A stretch of DNA of 64,000 nt, from positions 820,001-884,000 of the forward strand of contig JADANN010000222.1 of NCBI GenBank assembly GCA_018806985.1, in the 5' to 3' direction. The DNA is from Angiostrongylus vasorum. Lineage: Eukaryota > Nematoda > Chromadorea > Rhabditida > Metastrongylidae. Positions 55,259 through 64,000 of this stretch are shown one piece after another (the first letter of the stretch is position 1; every line of letters starts with the position of its first letter). The notes below the pieces were generated by a model, which was given only the letters and a program-made list of their open reading frames with translations, did no database searches and was not told the DNA's origin. Position numbers and translations under genes: made by a program.

Positions 55259-55974
55259 TTTTTCATTTAAGCAACACGAACCGAATCGAACGTTTACGAC
55301 TAAAAAGATGTATTTCAATGCCAGCTTTCACAATCTTCGTCGTTTACGTGTTACAGTATGGGATAATATCTCAAGTTTGCGCTCTTCTCAAGGGTCTTCA
55401 TCTATTAGAACACCGGCGAAATGCTGTAGGCATTATTATCATAAATGATGTCGACTTATTGATCATCGTCTTACTTAGGTTTAGCACATTCTGCTCCAGC
55501 CTACAAAAAACTTATTGCTTCATTTCCAACATGGCGTAAGCTAACGGCAATTGTTGTGAAGTGGTGTCCAGGGCATAGTAATGAGATGAATATTGAACGA
55601 AAATTAAAAGGTCTACCGAATATGGTCTTTATAGAGGTTAAGTGTCTTAAGTCATAAAAAGTTGGAAATTTGGAAAACTATAGGTATAGGACATACACAA
55701 TTGTCCACAACGCCTTTACCGTGATCTATAGCTAGACGTTTCTCTTTTCTAACGTAGAATAGATAGTAGAAGTAGATAATTAGAAGGACTTATGTCAAGA
55801 AAAGGGCAAGCTGGCGAAGGAATAAGCAGGAACGAGTAGGTAGAAATATATTATTAGAAGAACGAATTATGTGGTGAAAAGAAATAAGCCGGAGAAGAAT
55901 TTCTGTCAATAGGTATGCCCTTTTCTTTCCAATCGGGTGGCTTCATTATCCACTGCGGTGCAACATTAAACGAC

Positions 55975-56600
55975 TTTTGCGATATGGTGACGCCTTATTG
56001 GTCTCCTTTCAGAGGGGGCATGATGAGCGGTGGATTAAAAAGTGGTATTTTTCCCGCAGTTCGGACAACAGTCTGCTAGTGTTCGTATATAGGGCGGATC
56101 CACTCCCTGGTCAACGAGCACTGATAGAATTGCATTTTCTTCAACGCCATCGAACGCTTTTTCGTAGTCTACGAAAATCAGAACTAAACCAGATGGTAAT
56201 CTCGACAAATCTTCTAGGACCCTGGAAACGGCTCGCGCTCCATACAGCGAAATCTCTGCAGATACCCTGCTTGCTCAAATGGTTGTTTCTCATTCAACAT
56301 CCTTGCTATGGAAGACAAGGTAATCATCGTGGAATGCTTGTAGTTCTTGTTCAAAAAGCATATGGGACGAAAGCTACAATGATCAGCACGGTCACCTTTC
56401 TTGAGCAGGATGACAGCGCGCGATGTGATTCATTTGCCTCAGACCTTTTTTCTTTTGAAGGTAGGATGTCGTTTGGGTTGCGAGAAACACATATAATTTA
56501 TGGCCAACAACTCTGGGGAGATTTGCGGTGATACTATCGGGTTCTGCACATGTGCCTTACTTCATCCTATCGATGGCGATGAAAACGTCAGTGAAAAGAA
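55975..56600 (-). mobile_element. Degenerate non-LTR RT fragment, distinct RTE subfamily
   Basis: On the minus strand 56180-56050 reads FVDYEKAFDGVEENAILSVL then VDQGVDPPYIRTLADCC, a motif A region typical of RTE-like RT but different from RTE-1 to RTE-3. Upstream minus-strand sequence reads NEKQPFEQAGYLQRF. Frameshifts present. Confidence 0.65.
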
Positions 56601-58165
56601 TTCTAAGTGATTTCTTTTCAGCGGAGATTTGAGGGGATTGTGAAACGAAAAGGTTGGTATTAGAACTTTCCCGTTATCTTCTTCGTATCATGCCTTAAAG
56701 GTTTAGTGATACCATCTTCGTTTATCTCCCGTCGGATGGCCAAACATTGATCGAAATCATTTCGACGACACTTCTTCAGACTAGATCGTTTTTTAGACTG
56801 CTTCCACTAACTTTTTGCGTATACCGGTGTAAGTCGCTCTGCGAAGCTCTTCTATAGTTGGCATTTATTACCAACCGTGACAGGTGTGTTGCAATAGGAC
56901 TAGGCTTCATTATCATTTTCTTCTCGAGCAACTCCTCAGTGCTACTGGAAATGCTGTCCTAACTTCTTGTTTAAGGAACTGAGGTGAGTTCGGCGAAAGT
57001 TTTGAGTCCTTCGACAAGTAGTTGTAGTCTCAACCCGGTCTTCTTTAATCTCTGCCAGCCAGTTTTGAATATGATTTGTAATATGAAGTTTCATACGCAA
57101 GAAGTCCTAGCATCCACGATGACGCAGTGAACCACTGTGATGGATATGTCTACATGATCTAGTTTCTCTTGTGAATTCCCTTAATAACTGAGGGACAGTG
57201 TATGATTCTTTAAACACAAGTCCACAAGTAGGCAGCTTTGTGTGTAATCGTGTGCCAATGCCTCGATAGACAATAAGATCACGAAAACCTATCAATCACA
57301 ATGGGTTTGGTGTACCAGTGCGTAAGTAGGAACGAATCGCAGACTCGTATGCTTTTGAATATCGTGCTTTGAACTCACTGAATACTTCGAATACTAGCCA
57401 CAAATCATTATACTTGGCACTTTTGGGTCACAGTTGCATGTTTGAGAGCATCACTATTTCCTTCATCCGATTCTTTCATGATTGCCAACCAGAATTTGGC
57501 CGAAATTTGTTGTTGCTTCACCTCTCCATCGAACATTGGTTGGTCGTCGGTTCTCTTTATTTTTGAAATACCAAGGTAGCAGTTTTAGGGCTTCACGTGT
57601 TCTTATTACAAGGAATCTTCGGCGCACGTGTATCCGAGAGAGCAACTTACTTAATTGCCATAAGGATTCCTTTTTCTGCGTTTCGTGCGAAATTCGAGGG
57701 GCTACATTGGGTACAACAAAGAGTGGATGGTTCCGTCCATTATAATGAAATTGCTTTAAAGGGCAATAAAATAGAACAGGATGTATTAGCCACTTCTAAA
57801 TTTGAACAAAAAATTTTGCAACTCACGATAAGTTTTATAAAAAATCATTACAATTTATGTGTCCTTCCCTACAAGTGCTTTCTCATCCTAACAACGTCAA
57901 GTTCCCAATTTTCGAACATATGTTCCCACCCTCATTTTTCAAGAGTCGTATTTTGAGCAGGAAAGAAATTGAAGGATCGACATTTCGTCCAAAAGAAGAT
58001 GGTTGTGGCACCGCCGATTTTATGGCCAAGAAATTGAAGAACGAAAAAAACCTAGAATTAGGGGGCGAGCTGTAATACATACTGGATCGATCACTGGGTT
58101 CGATGTTGCCCCCCCCCCGGGCTCATCATTTTTCCATGCTTCAGTAGTCGCCAAATTAGTACTTT
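56600..58165. other. Unassigned region, possibly old retroelement
   Basis: Follows the degenerate RT fragment at 55975-56600. Several short frames on both strands (for example near 57107-57295 minus and 57597-57956 plus) lack known motifs. It may be the rest of the same decayed retroelement. A run of C occurs near 58106-58117. Confidence 0.4.
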
Positions 58166-58310
58166 ACTTTTAACAGTTCCCAAGATCGACTTTCTATTAA
58201 TCTCGGCATTGGATTATAAATCCGTTGATTTCTTTTTTACAGCAATCGCAAGGTTGTTATTCAGCACACCTTTACTTCCGTACAAATATAACACATACAA
58301 CAGAACGACA

Positions 58311-58345
58311 GCTGACGTTTCGGCAGTATCGCCTTCTTCAGAGCC
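58311..58345 (-). ncRNA. Hammerhead-ribozyme-like motif
   Basis: Minus strand CTGAAGAAGGCGATACTGCC then GAAACGTCAGC, as in PLE-1. Confidence 0.58.
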
Positions 58346-58955
58346 TAGAAGGGTACACTAATATGTAATTTACTGGGATCAAACTCTTCAACAACACAAA
58401 CAGAAAGATAAAAAATCTGAACTACACTATCGCCGGCTTCCCGAAAAACGCACCGTTTTTATCTGTTTTCCACCAAGGAGGAACAGCCGCTTTGAGTCGC
58501 ATATGAATACTGCAGCACCCCACATCAAAAATCAGTCATGAGAAACGGGGCTAGATCACGCGTTATCTCAAGGCATTCTTCCCTGCTATTCATTCCCGGA
58601 TTTTTGGAATTTATCCAAAAAGCCTCTAGAAGTTTCGAGTTGGTGTTTTAGTCTCCCGTGCGATGATAGCAACTTTTACATCAAAATCTTCTCCGCTATA
58701 TTTTTTGTATCCTATGCGTGCCTAGTGGCGTGCTTTGTTTTGACTTTCGTTTACCATCTAGGTGCTATTTTATGCGGATACATAAAAGTCTGCCCGTTTC
58801 GCCGATATAATCGTCTCCGCAAATACTACAAGAAATCAGGTATATCGTACCTGATCTCATGCAGTCACCGTCTCTGCTGTAAAAGCAAACTACGCAATAC
58901 ATTACAATTACAAATTACGTAATTACATTAAATTACATATTAGTGTACCCTTCCA

Positions 58956-58990
58956 GGCTCTGAAGAAGGCGATACTGCCGAAACGGCAGC
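58956..58990 (+). ncRNA. Hammerhead-like motif with mutated cleavage triplet
   Basis: CTGAAGAAGGCGATACTGCC then GAAACGGCAGC: GTC has become GGC, so U16.1 is lost and cleavage is not expected. Confidence 0.48.
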
Positions 58991-59229
58991 TACCGTCGTG
59001 TTGTATGTGTTATATTTGTGGGAGAACAACTGATGAGTACTTTATTTGTCTGCGAGGATAAAAACGCAGGCTTAATACATCAGCACGCATCCGCAAATCC
59101 AAACAGCCAAACATACATTCAGTTATCTCCAGAAACCTTAATGGAGTCGGATGAACGGCGCTTCCCTAAAAGACTAATCAATGGCGAGAGCTTTTATGCT
59201 TTATCAATAAGATACACTCAATGACCTCT

Positions 59230-61150
59230 TGCAACGCTCAATGGGGTTGAATAATTCATGCATCTCTAAGAGATTTATCAATGCTGAAACCTTTTAGATT
59301 TTTGCAATAATCGTGAAAAGTTTGGTGGAGGGAATGCTGTAAGGTTAAAGGATCTGGTAAAGTCCTATACCATGCCATTTGGTGGAAAGTTCAAATGTTT
59401 AAGTTCTGGTCAACAACACCGTCTTTCGTCCAAGCGTAAATCCTGTTGTGGCATTGAGTTCTATCGTATGGTGAAGGGCATGTTTGCATTAAGTACCTTT
59501 TTTTTGAAAGGACTTCGTTCCTGGCAGCATCAAAATTTTCTCATTCACCATCGTTGTCAATTGATCCTAATTTCTTCTTCCATTTGAAAAATGGGCAAAG
59601 ATATTACCACTTCATGGAGATGTTAGCAATAGAAAAGCTTTAGGGTACATCGAACTCGTAAGAACTAAATATCTACTCCAAGATTGTTTTAAAACCCCTA
59701 GCCAGAAAGTTCACAAATTTTTCACAAACCCAGCAGGAACTAGTGTTATAAATAAATTTTTGCATTAAAAATATCAATCGTTCAGCTTTATATTCATTAT
59801 TCAATATTCAAAGCTCACACATAGTAAGTCATGAACGTCATCCATAGAAAGTCAAGATCAATAGAAAGTCGCAGGGAACTGCAAGTCAAGAGGTGCAGGA
59901 ATATAGTTTAGTTTTTTTTAGTAGAATCCTTAACATAAAATCAGATATGGGAAACATTGTTATGTGCATTTGCCCCATTTACGAAGTGAAGAGTGAAAGC
60001 AGTGATGGGCAATTTCAACGCAGTTTATCTCATCACTTAACAGATGCACGAGATGTCACCGTCGTGCTTCATCACTTCAAGGATGCATTTAGGTGTTCGC
60101 TATTGTGGAAAACATATATTTTCACAATTATCTTACCGTAGTTCGAAGTAGACCGTGAAGCAAAGTGATTAGAGGTGCACTGCAGTACAAAGACGGTCGC
60201 TGGTTTAACTCCGCGTCTGGGGTGAGGCAAGCTTTTTAATCCTTCCGAACTAAATAAATTGGTGCCAGACTTACCTGGAAAGGTAAAAAACAACCACCGA
60301 CTTAGTACCTCGAAATAGACTAAAGCTACTCACTCTAACAGTGATTGATGAAGTTGAATTCATTGAGAATTCCTGAGTGATTGATCAACACCTAACAATT
60401 TATCCTTCATCTTTTTATCAGATGAACTGCTGTGATGTATCTTGATCACGTAGTTATTTTACTCGAGTGGTCAGAATATCTTGAACAAACGTGCTACATG
60501 GCAAGGTTAAATGTACATGTTACTGCCTGCATAGTGAGCTGATTACCAGCTCGAACCATGTAATCAAAGACACCGTCAAATACCAACACTTGACTGTTTG
60601 AGTACTTCAATGCCACCTATTCGTAGAGGTCTTAAAATATTTCGTACTGCAATGGCGTCCTTGATGAAGAATATTCTTCGCTAAAATCTTAATCATGGCG
60701 CCAACAAATAGGATTCAACAAAAAACGATCACGTCATCGTGATAATCGTGGTGAGGTTTTATACTCACGTAAATTTTATATTTCTTCAGAGACTATTGTG
60801 AGCTCTCCCATAGGTCGACTTTTAATTTAAAACTGCTATTAGAAATATTGAAGTCCCTTCTCAGTCACTATGACCTACGTATCAAGTGAAGTTGTACATT
60901 GCAATTCCATAAGACGCTAGATCCTTCAAAGGAAACTATTACCTTTGCAAAAATGAATCGCTTTTCGACGTGACAAGTAGAAAACGAAAACAAGCGTTCT
61001 TGGAGAATGACACTTGTAAATCTTAACTATTTCATTCACCGTCCGTCTTAATGACAACCGCTGGACAGTTAACACTGGCGATTTGATGGCACAGTTCGCT
61101 AACGACAGAACATGAAGACCATCAACCTGACACTTACATTACTTGCTTGG
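59230..61150. other. Gene-poor A/T-rich region
   Basis: Apart from an S2 end near 59150-59230 and an S2 copy at 60130-60300, nothing is recognised. No exon with family similarity was seen. Confidence 0.5.
60130..60300 (+). repeat. S2 tRNA-like SINE copy, 3' truncated
   Basis: AAAGTGATTAGAGGTGCACT, GCTGGTTTAACTCCGCG (B box-like), AAATTGGTGCCAGACTTACC. Stops before the usual 3' half. Confidence 0.65.
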
Positions 61151-61369
61151 ATACTTTAAATGGCCCGTTCTCACTGGTTGTGCGGGTCGCAGCAAAATCG
61201 CCATTTCTTTGGAGTTTTGCTGCTTTAGCCATTGTGGTTCCCTGGAGTACCGATGTCATCGAGGCTAAAGTCTGCCTCAAGTCGTCCACCACCACAAGCA
61301 CTCGCTCTTGTGGACCAGAGGGAGATTTGCCACTATGAGACTAGTTTGGTACCAGGGCGGTGACAGATC

Positions 61370-61530
61370 CTGGTATTGGTTTATTCCTAGTTGGGCACTC
61401 TGATGGAAACGCGGGACTCGCTCTCAGATTGGTAGATCCTGCCACGGGGTTAAATCCCCCCACTGTATATCGCAGCCCCACATCCAGAAACATCTCCCAG
61501 CGGCGATGAGGCGGTAAACCATTGGGAGGG
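61370..61530 (+). repeat. S3 repeat copy
   Basis: Shares TGATGGAAACGCGGGACTC, CGATGAGGCGGTAAACCATT with 46935-47240. A GGTTAAATCC box at 61448-61457 could be a decayed B box. Confidence 0.5.
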
Positions 61531-61604
61531 AAAAGTTACATCTCTTCATAAAGTCTGCTGATGATTTTCAGCGCGAACATATAATATTGTGTGTAATTGT
61601 TGGT

Positions 61605-61890
61605 GTACGGGCGCATGTGGCGCAGTGGTTGGAGGCACCACTGCGATGCAGACGTGGAATCGATCCTCGCGCCCATGGCACACCAAGCCTCCCATACCTC
61701 CGGGTTCGGCAAATTGGTACCAGACTTGTCTGGGAGAATAGTAGCACTGACCCGAAACATCCGTATGCCACCTCGAGTCATTGCAAAGGCCAGATATGCA
61801 TTCAATCACTTCCATACGATACTTAATGAAGTCGAATGCATGGCGCATCGCTCACGGATTGATCAACGCCGAGAGCTTTATCCTTTTATT
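61605..61890 (+). repeat. S2 tRNA-like SINE, best copy
   Basis: GTGGCGCAGTGGTTGGAGGC (A box region), ACGTGGAATCGATCC (B box region), AAATTGGTACCAGACTTGTC, then TTGATCAACGCCGAGAGC and an A/T tail. Reference copy for the family in this window. Confidence 0.8.
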
Positions 61891-61899
61891 TTATTTAAT

Positions 61900-63150
61900 T
61901 GTTGGTGTTGTGTGTAAATGAAGTTACAATATCATGTAGCCTGATAGCGAAAAGGTCATCCCTTGGTTAGTCTGCCCACTTAGGAAAATGAAACGAGGAT
62001 TAGTTTACGATGACGATTTCTAGTGCAGCTTTTATAGGCACTCAGCGTATAAGGGTAATTCTTCTCGGATAGCACCTTGAATACGTTCAAAGATGTTTGA
62101 TTATAAAACAGAAAGATTAGGTGTTGGATATGTGAATAAATTCATGGCACATAACAAAAAAAACTTGCTTCAAATGTAATTTCTTGTTCAGACTCTCCAA
62201 TTTAGAATATGGAATCAGAATTACTTTACGTTAGCATTTTATAATGTATGTTTTACAGCTGGGAAGAAAAGCAGTGGAATGGTTAGTGATGTGGCCCATC
62301 AAGGTGCAAGTTCTGATTCAACCCCCCTTCCAGCACTCCCCTTCAATTCACGATTGAATGCCAAGCTCGTCTCTCTCAAATTCTGTAGGAAAAATCAACT
62401 TGGCCAGCATTCGACGATGGTTGTGAAGAAGACCAGTTCCTCAAGTAGTAGCTGAAATAATACGTGAGACGTTAAAGGCCATTGTGGATGACGAATGCGA
62501 GGAAAGCGAAAACGAATCGAATGCGTGAAGTTCTGGGATCAGCATAGTAGCTCTGATGATGGGCCATGTAAACTAAAAAACAGATGAAATCTTTCATAGT
62601 CACTCAATCTGAGTGGATCATTCAGTTGTTATAGCAACTAGTGGTGATTTAACGATGCATGCCTAACCCACAAATAGTAGTGCACCCGACACAGTGAGTT
62701 CAACGTAGAACCGAACGTATGGGTGGGGCTTAGGATTGAATAGCAGCGCCCGTCATTTATTCTCTCTCGTCTCGGATTTCGACGATGACACTAAAACTGA
62801 GCAGAAAAAAAGTAAGTTCGAGACAGTTTTTTTTTATTGGTATGGACGTTTTTCTCGCACAGATTAAACTGGTTCTCGTGCTCATCTTGCTCACATCCTA
62901 TGTCGTGGTTGAATGATTCAACTGTTTTTTAAAGAAAATTGTCATGTGAATATAGGTGAGAATAAGAACAACACCAGAAGCCCGTGTTTCAAAAAATTTC
63001 GCTTCGAGCATAGTCTTTCTTATGTTTTGAAACACCTGTTAGCCAAGAAATAACCGTGTCCAATTCAAGCAGTCAAAATCCTCACTACTACTTTTTCGTA
63101 AGGACGTGTATGAATGAACATTCAGAATTGCGACATAATCATTTTTTAAA
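61900..63150. other. Gene-poor region
   Basis: A weak tRNA-like stretch near 62270-62330 (TCTGATTCAACCCC) may be another SINE head. Nothing else recognised. Confidence 0.4.
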
Positions 63151-63154
63151 AATT

Positions 63155-63478
63155 CTACGCTATTTTTTTAACATAAATCATACCTATAATCCCTTTATTT
63201 TCGAGTGACTCGAAGTGGCATTTCGATTTACTTAGGGCTGCTAAGTTAGCTCCATCTGCTGAACGGGTACGAATAACAACAAAATTTTGGCATGATGCCC
63301 TTTTTAGACAGTAATTATCGTTGCAAACCAGTATCACTAGTAGTATCACTATTGTACCATGGTGTAGGCTAAATCTTTGTTGAGTTTTCGGCTTAAATGT
63401 GGAACGCTTCTCTACTTGAACCACTGAGCTGAGCGATGAACCGCTGTTGTTCACCACAGCAGCAAGACCGGCGACCAT
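63155..63478 (-). CDS. Hypothetical 107-codon ORF, minus strand
   Basis: ATG at 63478 opens a frame with a Ser-rich start (NNSGSSLSSVVQ), a hydrophobic stretch (GTIVILLVILVCN) that could be one membrane segment, and a polar tail. Not a recognised repeat in this window and not a known family to me. Could be an exon of a gene continuing beyond the window, or chance. Confidence 0.2.
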   Translation of the reverse strand: MVAGLAAVVNNSGSSLSSVVQVEKRSTFKPKTQQRFSLHHGTIVILLVILVCNDNYCLKRASCQNFVVIRTRSADGANLAALSKSKCHFESLENKGIIGMIYVKKIA

Positions 63479-63674
63479 GTTAGGGGCGGTAAGCCATTAG
63501 GTAGTAAAGTGGTTTTAGTATCCAAATTTCCATCGATTATTGTTCGAGAACGTTTCTCGCCTTTTTTTCAGATGAACGAAGAGGTGCTCTTAACAACGAA
63601 TAAAATCAAAAAGGTGACGAAAGTGTGAAAAAACTTCTACCAAAATAAACATAAAAGCTAGACATTGTGATTGA

Positions 63675-63965
63675 GATTACGGTTTCAGCTTAACTGGACT
63701 CAATGCCGATTTGTGCTTCCCAGATCATTCCCATTGATGGATGATTACTAATGGCACCACTAGGTTAAAAAACTGGTTAAGAAAAAAGGAAAAAGCGAGG
63801 GAGTTAGTGGTGCAGCGGATTACACGTTAGTCACTGGAAAAGATAAGCGCGACTTCGGGGTGCAGCCTAAGTTCCGACTCTTGCTCATATCTCAGCACCA
63901 TTGCAAATAAATTCTAGTTGCTGTTAAACTTGTCCGCAATCCAACAAATTCTTTTTGGTCACTTA
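63675..63965 (+). repeat. S1 tRNA-like SINE copy
   Basis: CAGCTTAACTGGACTCAATG, CCATTGATGGATGATTAC, a tRNA-like segment (GTTAGTGGTGCAGCGGATTA) and the tail ATCTCAGCACCATTGCA. Last feature of the window. Confidence 0.68.
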
Positions 63966-64000
63966 CACGAGCTTAGATGTTTCCGTGCGTTATAATATTT

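Larger units (their letters stand above)
52340..55344 (-). mobile_element. RTE-3: RTE copy with inverted 5' segment
   Basis: Flanked by a perfect 14-bp repeat TACGTGTTACAGTA (52326-52339 and 55345-55358). The 3' part (54112 down to 52340, minus) holds endonuclease from TSNYDE on (IIGDFNANIGPRR) and RT motif C (HRICFADDIVLI). The 5' part lies inverted on the plus strand (about 54115-55344): leader, endonuclease start (YDVTGLAETRRRHP, RGVGGVGVLINRSL) and, beyond an S1 palindrome, RLRLKRC and MPAFTIFVVY. The two parts meet at 54112/54115 with each sequence used once. This is the layout expected from twin priming. Confidence 0.88.
58171..59035. mobile_element. 865-bp PLE derivative
   Basis: Flanked by AGTACTTTAcTT (58158-58170) and AGTACTTTATTT (59036-59047), one mismatch. 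Contains the PLE terminus (GATCGACTTTCTATTAATCT), inverted hammerhead-like motifs (58311-58345 minus, 58956-58990 plus) and antisense remains of the GIY-YIG region at about 58640-58910. No RT. Confidence 0.83.

Noticed and set aside
57597..57956. 119-codon plus-strand ORF as a gene
   Set aside because: No recognised motif, no splice context, and it neighbours a decayed retroelement.
1..64000. CRISPR arrays, bacterial operons, rRNA genes, integrated virus
   Set aside because: None seen. The repeats are dispersed retroelements and the genes are spliced eukaryotic genes; the RT-bearing elements lack envelope, gag or LTR structure.

Overview
The window is a stretch of a nematode chromosome, most likely a clade V parasite of the strongylid or hookworm type. 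The evidence is C. elegans-style splice acceptors (TTTTCAG), many short phase-consistent exons, two genes with clear nematode family members, and a dense load of retroelements. The species is inferred, not proven.

Two host genes lie on the + strand; I assembled both by eye from exon reading frames and splice phases. (1) 180-25221 holds 13 exons of an SLC6 sodium/chloride-dependent neurotransmitter transporter of the GAT/betaine type (C. elegans snf family). TM3 to the C-terminus is visible (about 520 residues); the start and TM1-TM2 lie upstream of the window. (2) 27835-42961 holds 14 exons of a secreted BPI/LBP/CETP-family lipid-binding protein of about 563 residues with a signal peptide. 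Its seventh exon (about 32807-32963) carries an extra C in a C-run and lacks a proper AG acceptor, so this allele is either damaged or contains sequence errors.

Most of the rest is transposable elements, many nested. Three RTE-type non-LTR retrotransposon copies (about 6255-13010, 38043-41623 and 52340-55344) sit on the minus strand; the third has its 5' third inverted (twin-priming pattern) and a 14-bp target duplication. Penelope-like elements (PLEs; RT plus GIY-YIG endonuclease) occur at 7412-10988, 20995-24048 and about 43060-48150. Small PLE derivatives occur at 2579-2988, 24631-24966, 28723-29062, 35569-35879, 40087-40279, 43501-44241 and 58171-59035. Their ends carry about 20 copies of a hammerhead-ribozyme-like motif, usually as an outward-facing inverted pair. 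Two PLEs are head-to-head dimers. Two tRNA-like SINE families (here S1 and S2) and a third repeat (S3) are scattered throughout; S1 often forms long foldback palindromes. A decayed mariner copy lies at 50553-51628.

Region by region: 1-25.2 kb is the transporter gene, with RTE-1/PLE-1 in its 8.6-kb intron 7 and PLE-2 in its last intron; 25.2-27.8 kb is intergenic with S2 remnants; 27.8-43.0 kb is the BPI-like gene, with RTE-2 in its 4-kb intron 11; 43-48.2 kb is a decayed PLE dimer carrying nested insertions; 48.2-64 kb is gene-poor and made of mariner, RTE-3, SINEs, a PLE derivative and unassigned sequence.
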